A stretch of DNA of 64,000 bases from positions 1 to 64,000 of the forward strand of contig CAYGAY010000004.1 of assembly GCA_964347975.1 (NCBI GenBank). The letters are read 5' to 3'. The position numbers and the translations under genes were made by a program. The notes beneath the pieces were generated by a model, which was not told the origin of the DNA, ran no database searches, and saw nothing but the letters and a program-made list of their open reading frames with translations. Origin of the DNA: Bin87 sp964347975 (GTDB lineage: Bacteria; Chloroflexota; Dehalococcoidia; Lucifugimonadales; UBA3495). Position 1 is the first letter of the stretch, and each line of letters begins with the position of its first letter. Below are positions 16,669 to 25,459 of the stretch, piece by piece.

Positions 16669-17640
16669 TCAAGCCGCCAAGGGCAACGCGAGTTGGGTGG
16701 GCGCCTCCGTCTCTCCGGGCCGGCTCGGGAATTTTTGCTCATCGTTCTCGTTCAAGGGAAACAGCCGTGCGGGTTGCAATCCCTTGACTGACGGCATCCG
16801 CGGCAATTCCCAGCGCATACGGGCGTCGTTCACCAGGCCCAACACAGCGTTGGTGTAGTCCCGGGGAGTATACTCGGTCCGAAACAGGCGAGCGTAACCC
16901 GGCGCAAGATGGGGATAAGCCTCACGGATAAGGGGCATGAACCATTCGCGGCTGCCGGGTCGTAGAAACAGCAGGTTGCCGGACAGGAACTGGGCTCGGT
17001 GCTCTGCAACGGCAGCGACCAGAGCATCGATACTGGCGGCGCTGTCGGACAAACCGGGCAGCAACGGCGCTGCTAAAACGCCGGCCGGTACGCCGTGCTC
17101 GACCAGGTATTGCATGGCCTCCAGGCGCGCCATGGGATGCGGCGCCCCGGGTTCCGTCTGACGCCATACTGTCTCGTCCACCGTTCCTACGCTGAAAACA
17201 ACCTGAGCTCCGGCGACTTCGTTCAATTGGCGCAGAACGTCGACGTCCCGTTTGACCAGGGTGCCCTTGGTGGTGACGGAGGCCGGGTTGCGAAACTCGA
17301 CCAGCGCTTCCAGTATCTGACGGGTCAGGCCATACTGTGCTTCAGCCGGCTCGTAAGGGTCCGACGCGGTGCCAACGGCTATGGGTTCGCGCTCCCACTT
17401 GGGACTGGAGAGTTCGGCGCGAAGGACTTGAGGCGCGTTGATTTTCGCGAAAATCTGGCGTTCGAAGTCCACCCCCGCGTCCATGCCCCAAAACTCATGT
17501 GTAGAACGGGCGTAGCAATAGCGGCAGGCGTGACGGCAACCTCGGTACGGGTTGATCGTCCAACGGAAATGAAAATCGGGAGCGTTGACGTGGTTGATGA
17601 GGGACTTACAGCGGATTTCGGTGACTTCGGCGGCAACCAT
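16669..17640 (-). CDS. radical SAM protein (Rv2578c/PA0069-like)
   Basis: A 323-residue radical SAM enzyme. The [4Fe-4S]-binding cluster motif C-x3-C-x2-C is in RGCRHACRYCYARSTHEFWG near residue 40, and the family-typical FHFRWTINPYRGC precedes it. The role is unknown; relatives are SplB-like. I chose ATG 17640, which has AGGAG upstream. The open frame extends to 17868, but the extra 76 residues are the end of a dead IS1-type transposase joined in frame. Confidence 0.88.
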   Translation of the reverse strand: MVAAEVTEIRCKSLINHVNAPDFHFRWTINPYRGCRHACRYCYARSTHEFWGMDAGVDFERQIFAKINAPQVLRAELSSPKWEREPIAVGTASDPYEPAEAQYGLTRQILEALVEFRNPASVTTKGTLVKRDVDVLRQLNEVAGAQVVFSVGTVDETVWRQTEPGAPHPMARLEAMQYLVEHGVPAGVLAAPLLPGLSDSAASIDALVAAVAEHRAQFLSGNLLFLRPGSREWFMPLIREAYPHLAPGYARLFRTEYTPRDYTNAVLGLVNDARMRWELPRMPSVKGLQPARLFPLNENDEQKFPSRPGETEAPTQLALPLAA

Positions 17641-17744
17641 GGGCGCTCCTTCGCAAACATGTGTTCTGTAACTGTTTTGGATTTTAGAGCTCATGTTCGC
17701 TATTGTCAATGGCCTCCGTGTCCTGGCATTCTCAACGTCGGTAG

Positions 17745-18425
17745 ATATTGAATTTTTCTTCCGGTCGCCTCGCCAGCAGACCGGGGCCAGGGAGTACACC
17801 AGCATCGCCACGCTCTTGGTGTACCCTTTGGTACGCCGCATCAGCCGCTTCAACTTCCCCCGCCACACCGAATGCAGCCCCTAGTTCCACTTCACCGCCC
17901 CGCCCTGGCCCACCACGTGACGGTCCGGCGGAAACCACCCCAGGTACACCGAGCAGACGTCGCTGCGGTACAAACCAGCCTCGGGCAGCCTTTCGTATCA
18001 GCGCAGGAAAGGCGCGGCACTGCGGTTCCCCACTTCAAATCCACCCAGCGACTACCGTCCGCATCCCGCAGCACCGCCGTCCAAACCCAGCCGTCCTCCC
18101 GCTTTGCCCCTCGTCTGACCCTTCGATAGGTCGACATCTCATCACAGGACACCACCATTGCCGGCTGGCGGCCCGCCACCCCCTCGCTACGTCGCCGGCT
18201 GCGCTCCCGCAGTCGGCTCAGTGCCTGCTGCCCCCCTGTTTCACCCGCTGGCTCACCGCTTGGACGCTAACGCCACAGTGCGGGAGCAGGTGGGCGGCTT
18301 TTGCAGCGCTCTGGCCCACCGACGGGATGCAGTCCGGCGCCGCTGCCGGACTGTGCTACAGGCACGCGCCGCCGAACTGAACGGCGCCGCCCATGCCGAT
18401 GTTTCCGGCCCGGCAAGTATAGATT
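17745..18425 (-). pseudogene. degenerate IS1-family transposase
   Basis: Minus-strand fragments in different frames together resemble an IS1-type transposase. The DDE-domain start is VVSCDEMSTYRRVRRGAK and WVWTAVLRDADG (about 18050-18160). Then, after a frameshift, comes ERLPEAGLYRSDVCSVYLGW. Finally VKWN-stop-GLHSVWRGKLKRLMRR and TKGYTKSVAMLVYSLA run to about 17775. The stop (TAG at the WN*GLHS position) replaces GAG, i.e. the glutamate expected in relatives and probably a catalytic one. Element ends were not resolved. Confidence 0.72.
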
Positions 18426-18441
18426 GCACTTTGGCTTCGGT

Positions 18442-18885
18442 TTAGGTTTGTTGGCGAAGGCCCCTGCCTTTGAGCGATTCCATCAGCAGGCTTCCGAGAC
18501 CGGGCAGAAGCAGGAAACAGAGCAACATCCCGGCAGGAAACCAAAGTCTCGCCGGATAAAACACGTAGAACGAGTAAAATGCCCAGAGTGAGAGCAGCGC
18601 TCCGATTGCGCTGGCGACGATCATCTTGCGGTCTTTGGCAACTCCGGCGCCGATCATACCACCCACAAACCCGCCCAGGGCGCTACCCAGCAAGACCAGC
18701 AGCAATCCATTTCGCTCCGCCGTTTCCACTCGCTGCGCCGTAGCCTCAGGGGTTTGCGGATTCATCAGCTCCGGCGGTGTTGGGTACAGATAGTCAGCCA
18801 CCATGCTTACCAGAAAAAAGACAACGTTGGCGACAAATGCGCCCAGGAGCACGGCGATAACCTTTCGCCACATACCCTTACCCAT
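18442..18885 (-). CDS. four-helix membrane protein
   Basis: A 147-residue integral membrane protein with four hydrophobic segments: VIAVLLGAFVANVVFFLVSM, LLLVLLGSALGGFVGGMIGA, MIVASAIGALLSLWAFYSFY and FPAGMLLCFLLLPGLGSLL. A short extracytoplasmic loop lies between the first two. ATG 18885 has GGAGG 5 nt upstream; an ATG at 18897 is also possible. The Gly-rich second helix recalls glycine-zipper packing. Function unknown. Confidence 0.75.
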   Translation of the reverse strand: MGKGMWRKVIAVLLGAFVANVVFFLVSMVADYLYPTPPELMNPQTPEATAQRVETAERNGLLLVLLGSALGGFVGGMIGAGVAKDRKMIVASAIGALLSLWAFYSFYVFYPARLWFPAGMLLCFLLLPGLGSLLMESLKGRGLRQQT

Positions 18886-18907
18886 GATGACCTCCATCGC
18901 TCCTTGG

Positions 18908-20995
18908 CTAGGGAACGGCGATCACCACCCGGTTGCTCTCGCCGCCTTTGTCGTTGGACTTCAGCCCCTTGACCCGGTAAATGTAGCTTTTGCCGGATTC
19001 AACCGTGGTGTCGGTGTAGGTGTCAGCCGAAGCGTCAAGCTCGAAGTCCGTCCAGACGGCGGGCTGAACCCCGGGTTCGCGCCGCTTGACCGCCTGATTG
19101 ACGTAGTTCGGGTTCGTCCCTGGCATCCAGAACAGGGTGACTGCGCCGTTCTCAACCACAGCCGTCAGCCCGCTGGGGTTGTTCTGGGCCGGCGGCGGTG
19201 GGGTCGGCGTCGGCGCGTTTTGACCGGGCGCGCTGCCTTGCCCGGTTGCATTGCCGGAATCAGGAGCCGGCGTCGGTTCTGCCTGGCCGCTTGCGCCGCC
19301 CGCGTCAGAGTGCCAAGCAGCAGCGCCGTGGGCAACGGCGCCGCCAGTGCGAGTAGGCGTCGCCGATGGGACTGCGGCAGCGCCGGTGGCGCCTTGACCT
19401 TCCCCTGATGACCCGCTGGGCGGAGAAGAGGGCGTTGCCGACGGATACCGCGCCGGGATACGCATACGCTCCGGTACAGGATAGATTTCCGGTCTGATGT
19501 CAAAGACGCCGGGCTTCTCGTCAAGCTCCGCAAACAACTTTACCGGTACATAGGCGACCAGCATACCGATGGGTTTGTATGCGTCCTCCATCTCGTGGTC
19601 CCCGTAAGCCATTACGGCGCCGCCATTGTCTAGGAAACGCCTGATAGCATCGTAATTGTCGTTGCCCTCAATAAGAATGACCAATCGCACGAATGTGGGC
19701 TCCGTATCCTCGTCAGGCAACAACCCGGCCGCGTACTTCACGGCCAAGCCACTGAGGTCTGGGCCCAAGTTCTGATATGGCAAAGGGTCTGCTTCAATCT
19801 TGTTTATATCAGTGCGCGTCGCCAAGACAGCCAGCAGGGATGCCGGCACGTCGGCGAAGATTTGCGCGTTGCCGGTAGTTCTTGGCGAGGTTACTCCGTG
19901 CTCTGCAAGGAAGCTCAATATTTCACGCCTGCTCTCGCTGCTAGCCGCGGAAATATGAATGCCAACCATCTTCGGCGTTGTAGCCGGTCCGCTGACGCCT
20001 CGAGCTGCTTGCGTTGCCTCGTACTCGGCCACACGGGCCCGCAACAGGCCGTCCAGCAGTGAGAGGTCCCTGGCAGCGCCGGCTTCCGGCGTCGGTGTCG
20101 GCGTCGGTGTCGCCCCCCTTTCGGCCGGTGGCACATTGTCCTGGCCGGTGGCGCCTCGACCTTCCCCTGATGACCCGCTTGACGGAGAAGAGGGCGTTGC
20201 CGACGGATACCGCTCCGGGATACGCATACGCTCCGGTACAGGATAGATTTCCGGTCTGATGTCAAAGACGCCGGGCTTCTCGTCAAGCTCCGCAAACAAC
20301 TTTACCGGTACATAGGCGACCAGCATACCGATGGGTTTGTATGCGTCCTCCATCTCGTGGTCCCCGTAAGCCATTACGGCGCCGCCATTGTCTAGGAAAC
20401 GCCTGATAGCATCGTAATTGTCGTTGCCCTCAATAAGAATGACCAATCGCACGAATGTGGGCTCCGTATCCTCGTCAGGCAACAACCCGGCCGCGTACTT
20501 CACGGCCAAGCCACTGAGGTCTGGGCCCAAGTTCTGATATGGCAAAGGGTCTGCTTCAATCTTGTTTATATCAGTGCGCGTCGCCAAGACAGCCAGCAGG
20601 GATGCCGGCACGTCGGCGAAGATTTGCGCGTTGCCGGTAGTTCTTGGCGAGGTTACTCCGTGCTCTGCAAGGAAGCTCAATATTTCACGCCTGCTCTCGC
20701 TGCTAGCCGCGGAAATATGAATGCCAACCATCTTCGGCGTTGTAGCCGGTCCGCTGACGCCTCGAGCTGCTTGCGTTGCCTCGTACTCGGCCACACGGGC
20801 CCGCAACAGGCCGTCCAGCAGTGAGAGGTCCCTGGCAGCGCCGGCTTCCGGCGTCGGCGTCGCCCTGCTTTCGGCCGGCGGCACATTGTCCTGTGCCGAT
20901 GGAGTGGCCGGCCCGCAGGCCAACGCCGCCAGAATAATTAGCGTCAAAACTATCGTCAGCAACACAATGGTCGGGGCAAATTTGCGGGCTGGCAT
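18908..20995 (-). CDS. lipoprotein with duplicated domain and C-terminal FN3-like domain
   Basis: A 695-residue surface protein. A hydrophobic N-terminus ends in a lipobox (LILAALAC, Cys27). Two nearly identical copies of a roughly 235-residue alpha/beta domain follow (RDLSLLDGLLRARV to RMRIP.RYPSATP), separated and followed by Thr/Pro/Gly-rich linkers. The C-terminal 85 residues (PSGLTAVVENGAVTLFW to SNRVVIAVP) look like a fibronectin type III domain. Such FN3 tails often bind polymers or other proteins outside the cell. The duplicated domain is not recognised; its IFADVPASLLAVLA and DINKIEADP phrases loosely recall the inhibitor/propeptide fold of subtilases. Confidence 0.82.
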   Translation of the reverse strand: MPARKFAPTIVLLTIVLTLIILAALACGPATPSAQDNVPPAESRATPTPEAGAARDLSLLDGLLRARVAEYEATQAARGVSGPATTPKMVGIHISAASSESRREILSFLAEHGVTSPRTTGNAQIFADVPASLLAVLATRTDINKIEADPLPYQNLGPDLSGLAVKYAAGLLPDEDTEPTFVRLVILIEGNDNYDAIRRFLDNGGAVMAYGDHEMEDAYKPIGMLVAYVPVKLFAELDEKPGVFDIRPEIYPVPERMRIPERYPSATPSSPSSGSSGEGRGATGQDNVPPAERGATPTPTPTPEAGAARDLSLLDGLLRARVAEYEATQAARGVSGPATTPKMVGIHISAASSESRREILSFLAEHGVTSPRTTGNAQIFADVPASLLAVLATRTDINKIEADPLPYQNLGPDLSGLAVKYAAGLLPDEDTEPTFVRLVILIEGNDNYDAIRRFLDNGGAVMAYGDHEMEDAYKPIGMLVAYVPVKLFAELDEKPGVFDIRPEIYPVPERMRIPARYPSATPSSPPSGSSGEGQGATGAAAVPSATPTRTGGAVAHGAAAWHSDAGGASGQAEPTPAPDSGNATGQGSAPGQNAPTPTPPPPAQNNPSGLTAVVENGAVTLFWMPGTNPNYVNQAVKRREPGVQPAVWTDFELDASADTYTDTTVESGKSYIYRVKGLKSNDKGGESNRVVIAVP
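19399..20852. repeat. 762-bp tandem duplication inside the lipoprotein gene
   Basis: The segments about 19399-20090 and 20161-20852 are almost identical and offset by 762 bp (254 codons). One visible difference is GCGCCGGG versus GCTCCGGG near 19450/20212. The frame is kept across the junction. Near-identity implies a recent event or active homogenisation. Confidence 0.92.
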
Positions 20996-21299
20996 TCTTC
21001 CGGCGGCATCCTGGCCCGCATTGATGGCTCCTACGGCCCCATCCTCCTGCTGACAAAAAGGCTACTGCAATTGTGGAACTCCGGCAATAGCTGGCAGGAG
21101 GGTATGAGCCGACCCGTTCCGGATGAAAGCTGCGGATTCCCGCGGCGGCGGGAATGACGGTGCGGGCAACGCCGGCGCATTTTCAGAATACCGGGCCGTT
21201 CAAGTATTGCCCCGGGCCCGCCAGTCCGTTACAATTTGGCCCGAAGTTGCCGGGGCAAGTCCGCCCCGGCAACAAAATCCTCTACACAGGAGTCTTGCT

Positions 21300-22532
21300 A
21301 TGCGGTTGAATGGAGGAATGAAAAACGAAATGCGAATCGCAGCGAAGGGGCGCAACACGGCCCTGATCTATCTGCTCGGAATCTGCGCTATAGCCCTGTT
21401 GGTGGTGTTCGGAACAATCAGCGGCGCCTCAGCGCAGGACGACGGGCCCACGATTGACTTTGATATGGGCGGCTGGGCCGCAGAAACCGTCACGGACACA
21501 GACCCCGGCGGCAGTGACCGGGCGACCTGGGAGGCTCTCAGAAGTACATATCTCTCTGTGCAAGACCGCGCTCCCGGGTCCCATGCCACTGGAAGCGGCC
21601 AATGGGGTTGCGAAGACCTGCGTTGCTACTATGGCACCCTCTCGTGGAGCAACGTCACCCCGAACCAGGAGCACGGAAAAGCAGCCTACACCATCACCCT
21701 TGAGCGGAACGCTCCTTCGGCGGACCAAATCGGGATTCCCGATGGTTCTTTCGCAAGTAGTGTAGTGCCGACGGTCGTGTTCTTGGCTGTGCCGGATGCC
21801 AGTACCAGCGAACTAATCTTGCCCATACCTTGGGCGGCCGGCATCGTTACGATCACCGGAGAGCCTGGTTCGCAAGCATCCTTCACTCACTCCAACCCCG
21901 GGTTGCGGCCTCTCCTCGGAGATGCTTTCGGCACCAGAGATACCCGGTCCGCCTCTACGTTGGCGACGGACGAGGAGAGCAGCCTGCCCATGATAGTTTC
22001 CGTGTGGCCCAGAGCCGAAGGGGCCACCCACTATGAAGTGGGGTACACTTTCCGGACCCGTTCCGACGATCCCGCACAACGGCTCACGAAGGTGACCCGC
22101 ATCGTGTCTGTCAGCCAAATCGCCTACACCTACGAAGACTTTAACGCCAACTGGTCTCAGGCAAGGAATAGCGCGGAGCTGGAAGCTCTGACCAACAGCG
22201 ACTTCGCCAGTGGCGGCGGCTGGATCGGTGTGGTGACCACCCTGCCCAAGCTGCTGGCCGGCGCGGAAGGCTGGCCTTCGAAGGAGGCAGCCGCTGCGAC
22301 CGAAGCTTTTGACGCCCTGGGCGAGGGCCGGAACGCGGTTGGGATACGCATTAAGCCCGTGCTGGCCTGCGCCACTGCCGAAGATACTGACGACCTGAGT
22401 GATATCTGCTCGAAGGGCATCAATAAGATGGCCCCTCAGGCGGAGTACGGAAGGCAGGGCAAAATATCCTACGTGCGGTTCGAGGGTGACACCATGGAGG
22501 AATGGGTCAGCTCCGCTGGCACGGCTCGCTAA
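21300..22532 (+). CDS. secreted protein of unknown function
   Basis: A 410-residue protein. ATG 21300 has AGGAG 7 nt upstream. A signal peptide is clear: basic start, hydrophobic LIYLLGICAIALLVVFGTI, and a likely cleavage after ASA (SGASAQDD). The mature part is rich in Ser/Thr/Asp and small residues. It contains a VSVWPRAEGATHYEVGYTFRT strand pattern reminiscent of FN3-like repeats. A strong terminator follows at 22584. It is next to, but divergent from, another exported protein gene. No family recognised. Confidence 0.78.
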   Translation: MRLNGGMKNEMRIAAKGRNTALIYLLGICAIALLVVFGTISGASAQDDGPTIDFDMGGWAAETVTDTDPGGSDRATWEALRSTYLSVQDRAPGSHATGSGQWGCEDLRCYYGTLSWSNVTPNQEHGKAAYTITLERNAPSADQIGIPDGSFASSVVPTVVFLAVPDASTSELILPIPWAAGIVTITGEPGSQASFTHSNPGLRPLLGDAFGTRDTRSASTLATDEESSLPMIVSVWPRAEGATHYEVGYTFRTRSDDPAQRLTKVTRIVSVSQIAYTYEDFNANWSQARNSAELEALTNSDFASGGGWIGVVTTLPKLLAGAEGWPSKEAAAATEAFDALGEGRNAVGIRIKPVLACATAEDTDDLSDICSKGINKMAPQAEYGRQGKISYVRFEGDTMEEWVSSAGTAR

Positions 22533-22583
22533 CTGCCCCCGCAGCGCCGGCAAGCCCGGCGCCCACAGGAACCAGAGGCACGA

Positions 22584-22612
22584 CGGCGGCCCCGGGAAAT
22601 CCGGGGCCGCCG
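22584..22612 (+). terminator. Rho-independent terminator
   Basis: A perfect 12-bp GC-rich stem (CGGCGGCCCCGG/CCGGGGCCGCCG) with loop GAAAT, followed by ATTTT. It is placed 51 bp after the stop of the secreted-protein gene. Confidence 0.8.
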
Positions 22613-22729
22613 ATTTTGGGCATTCGCGATCTGTGTCGGCGATGCTTGACGGGCCGCGCCATAGGCGCCGGAACGCGGCCCGTTAGCTGACCGCCGCGGC
22701 CGCCTGCCCCAGCAGCCGCATCGTCCGGT

Positions 22730-22960
22730 CTACCGAGGCCGCCCATCGCCGCCGGCGGCGATGGGCGAGGCCAGCACTTCCGTTACGCCGAGGTGGAAGA
22801 GGCGGGGACGCCCTCGGCGCACTTCTCCTTGTCGCCCCAGATGACCGCACCGTCGATCATGGCGTCGCTACAAAGGCCCTCGGCGGACTCGGGATAACCG
22901 GCGGCCATCAGCATGCGCTGATAATAGGGCAGGCGGGGGTTCACAACCTGCTGGCGCACT
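22730..22960 (-). pseudogene. C-terminal stump of an LLM-class flavin oxidoreductase
   Basis: On the minus strand, VVNPRLPYYQRMLMAAGYPE then SAEGLCSDAMIDGAVIWGDK matches the C-terminal region of F420/FMN luciferase-like monooxygenases. After a frameshift near 22805 the ending continues as LFHLGVTEVLASPI to TAG at 22732-22730, the typical family ending. Upstream of about 22960 the minus strand no longer matches and the rtcB fragment begins on the opposite strand. So only about 75 residues of a roughly 300-residue enzyme remain. Confidence 0.72.
22741..22766. repeat. perfect 26-bp palindrome
   Basis: The sequence 22741-22766 equals its own reverse complement (arms GCCCATCGCCGCC). It lies within the last codons of the LLM stump and may form a cruciform or hairpin. 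Confidence 0.9.
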
Positions 22961-22986
22961 GTGCCCCGAACCTCCCCGGCGTCGTC

Positions 22987-23631
22987 ATGGACGCAGACCG
23001 GGGCGCCGCCCACCACATCGCCATCGCCAAGCAGCTGATGGAAAAGTGGTACATCAACCTGCCCGACGCCGACCTGTCCTACCTGGTGGAGGACACTCCC
23101 AAGTTCGACAATTACATGACCGATCTGGACTGGGCGCAGGAATTCGCCTTCCTCAACCGCGAAGAGATGATGGAGCGCATCATCAAGATTCTCCAGCGCC
23201 GCTGCGGCGATTTTGAGGAAGTGGAGCGCATCCAGTGCCACCACAACTTCACCAAGCGCGAGCGCCATTTCGGGAAAAACATCCTGGTCTCCCGCAAGGG
23301 CGCAATCGAAGCCCGCGAAGGGCAGCTCGGCCTGATCCCCGGCTCCATGGGCGCGCGCAGCTACGTCGTGCGCGGCAAGGGCAACGGCGCGTCTTTCAAC
23401 ACCGCGCCCCACGGCGCCGGCCGGCGGCTCAGTCGCAACCGCGCCCGCAAGTCCTTCACCATGGACGACTTCGACCGCGACATGGCCGGCATCGAGGTCA
23501 ACCGCTCCGAAGCCTTCCTCGACGAACTCCCCGGCGCTTACAAGGACATCAACCTGGTGATGGAACAGTCTGCCGACCTCGTCGAAATCCTCCACACCTT
23601 CCGCCAGATCGTCAACGTCAAAGGGGCGTAA
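22987..23631 (+). pseudogene. rtcB: C-terminal half of RNA ligase RtcB
   Basis: 214 residues aligning with the second half of RtcB: LNREEMMERII, ERIQCHHNFTKRE, REGQLGLIPGSMGARSYVVRGKGN, APHGAGRRLSRN (holding the guanylylated His), AYKDINLVM and ADLVEILHTFRQIVNVKG. The first half, carrying several metal ligands, is absent. Just upstream the sequence turns into the LLM stump on the other strand. RtcB seals RNA 2',3'-cyclic phosphate ends; this remnant cannot be active alone. Homology continues for a few residues before ATG 22987, so the break is near 22960. Confidence 0.85.
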
Positions 23632-23641
23632 ACCGTGGGTT

Positions 23642-23668
23642 GTCATTGCGAGCGCAGCGTGGCAATAT
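23642..23668. repeat. dispersed GTCATTGCGAG..GTGGCAAT element
   Basis: Sequence TCATTGCGAGCGCAGCGTGG matches in pattern the two arms of the inverted repeat at 26481-26593. Such GTCATTGC..GGCAAT elements are dispersed between genes. Confidence 0.6.
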
Positions 23669-23706
23669 CGCCGCGACAGCCCGCGCATCACACCCGGAGA
23701 GAACCT

Positions 23707-23952
23707 ATGTCCGACGCAGAACAACACCAGGAACCAAAGCCCCGTCCCTACGCACAGCTGACCGTCGATGAGTTGCGCCAGGTCGAAAACCTCACCAACG
23801 AGGAATGGTTCGACGAACCGGACAGCCTGGCGGTCTCCCGGCGGCTGTCGGGGTTCCCGCGCCTGGTATCGTCGAAAATGCCCGGTCTCGCCTGCATAAC
23901 CTTGGACCACAGGCAGCAGGCCGTCGCGGCACGCTTGGGCTTTTCGGTATGA
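23707..23952 (+). CDS. hypothetical short protein
   Basis: 81 residues from ATG 23707, with GGAGAG upstream. It opens with a charged, Pro/Gln-rich segment (MSDAEQHQEPKPRPYAQLT) and then VDELRQVENLTNEEWFDEPD. The last 35 residues look like a different composition (LSGFPRLVSSKMPGLACITL). It sits among repeats and gene stumps, so it may itself be a truncated or chimeric gene. Not recognised. Confidence 0.4.
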   Translation: MSDAEQHQEPKPRPYAQLTVDELRQVENLTNEEWFDEPDSLAVSRRLSGFPRLVSSKMPGLACITLDHRQQAVAARLGFSV

Positions 23953-24046
23953 AACCAACATCCCTTTACGTCTCCGCGTCTTCGCGCCGCTGCGTTAAAA
24001 TGCGTCCTGCATGGCCCACCACCCGATCCGTGACAAGGTGACCAAA

Positions 24047-25420
24047 ATGCCCACCATCGCCGAATACGTCTCCAATTACTCCGCCAACCTCCACTATCGC
24101 GACCTCCCCGCCGACACCGTCCACCTGCTCAAGCGCATGATGATCGACACCATCGGCTGCGCCATCGGCGGCTATGCCTCCGAGCCGGCCAAGATCGCCC
24201 GGGAACTGGCCGGCGATGTGACCGGGCACCGCCGGCCCGTCACCATCATCGGCAGCGGGATCACCAGCAGCCCGGAACTGGCCACATTCGCCAACGGCGT
24301 CATGATCCGCTACCTGGACTTCAATGACGGCTACACCACGCTGGAGTCCGGGCATCCCAGCGACAGCATCGCCGCCACCCTGGCCGGCGCGGAGCTGGCC
24401 GAAGCCGGCGGGCGTCGCCTGCTCACCGCCACCGCCGTGGCCTACGAGGCTTTCTGCCGCTTCGGCGACGCCTTCAACATCCGGTCCCTGGGCTTCGACC
24501 ACGTCACCAACGGCGCCATCGCCAGCTCCCTGGGCGTGGCCCGCGCCATGGGCCTGTCCGCCGCCCAGACCGAACAGGCCGTGAATCTGGGCACCGCCCC
24601 CAACTTGGCTCTGGGCCAGACCCGCGTCGGCGAGTTGTCCCACTGGAAGGGCTGCGCCTATGCCAACGCCAGCCGCAACGCCGTCTTCGCCGCCCTGCTG
24701 GCCGAGCGCGGGCTAACCGGCCCCGATCCCGTATTCGAGGGCGAGCTGGGCTTCTTCAACGCCGTCACCAGGCAACCCTACCGGCTGGAACCCTTCGGCG
24801 GCGACCGGGGCCAGCCCTTCAAGGTCCACGAGTGCAACATCAAGCAGTTCGCCCTGGGCCTATACTCCCAGACGGTGGTGGAAGCCGCTCTTGCCGCCCG
24901 CAGCCAGGTGCCCGATTTCAACGTCCGCGACGTTGCGGACGTCCACATCCGCACCCTGCAAAAGGCCATCGACATCATGGCCGGCGACGCGGAGAAGTAC
25001 CATCCCCAGACCCGCGAATCCGCCGACCACAGTATGCCCTACGCCACCGCCATCGCCCTCACCTACAACACCCTCAACCAGGGCCACTTCTCCGACGAGC
25101 ACATCAACGACCCCGGCATCGCCACCCTGATCGGCCGCACTCGCATCGAGGCGTCCGAGGAGGCCGACCGCCGCTTCCCGGAAGCCATGCTCTGCAACTT
25201 CGATCTGCGAATGAGCAGCGGCCAGACCTACAGCGCAGAGGTCGCCCAATTCCGCGGCCACCACCTCAACCCCATGACCGACGCCGAGGTCGAGAGCAAG
25301 TTCCGCTCCCTCTGCGAAAATCTCCTTACCCCAGACCAGATAGAAGAACTCCTCGCCCGTCTATGGCGTCTGGAGGAAGAGGAAGACATCGGCGCCCTCC
25401 TCCGCCTCACCCGCATCTGA
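24047..25420 (+). CDS. MmgE/PrpD family protein
   Basis: A 457-residue protein of the MmgE/PrpD (2-methylcitrate dehydratase-like) family. It has the helical domain with MMIDTIGCAIGGY near residue 40, FANGVMIRYLDFNDGY around 80-95, HPSDSIAATLA, and the smaller alpha/beta domain with KVHECNIKQFALGLYSQT. PrpD dehydrates 2-methylcitrate in propionate catabolism, but many family members have other substrates; no prpB/prpC neighbours occur here. I prefer ATG 24047 (AAGGTG upstream) to the ATG at 24011. Third codon positions are strongly C-biased. Confidence 0.9.
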   Translation: MPTIAEYVSNYSANLHYRDLPADTVHLLKRMMIDTIGCAIGGYASEPAKIARELAGDVTGHRRPVTIIGSGITSSPELATFANGVMIRYLDFNDGYTTLESGHPSDSIAATLAGAELAEAGGRRLLTATAVAYEAFCRFGDAFNIRSLGFDHVTNGAIASSLGVARAMGLSAAQTEQAVNLGTAPNLALGQTRVGELSHWKGCAYANASRNAVFAALLAERGLTGPDPVFEGELGFFNAVTRQPYRLEPFGGDRGQPFKVHECNIKQFALGLYSQTVVEAALAARSQVPDFNVRDVADVHIRTLQKAIDIMAGDAEKYHPQTRESADHSMPYATAIALTYNTLNQGHFSDEHINDPGIATLIGRTRIEASEEADRRFPEAMLCNFDLRMSSGQTYSAEVAQFRGHHLNPMTDAEVESKFRSLCENLLTPDQIEELLARLWRLEEEEDIGALLRLTRI

Positions 25421-25459
25421 ACATCCATCGACACGGAGTCGAAGAGTAGGAAGTTGAGT

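Noticed and set aside
22783..23961. A 392-codon minus-strand frame that could be taken as one protein.
   Set aside because: Only its last 60 codons are real (LLM stump); the rest is antisense to the rtcB fragment.
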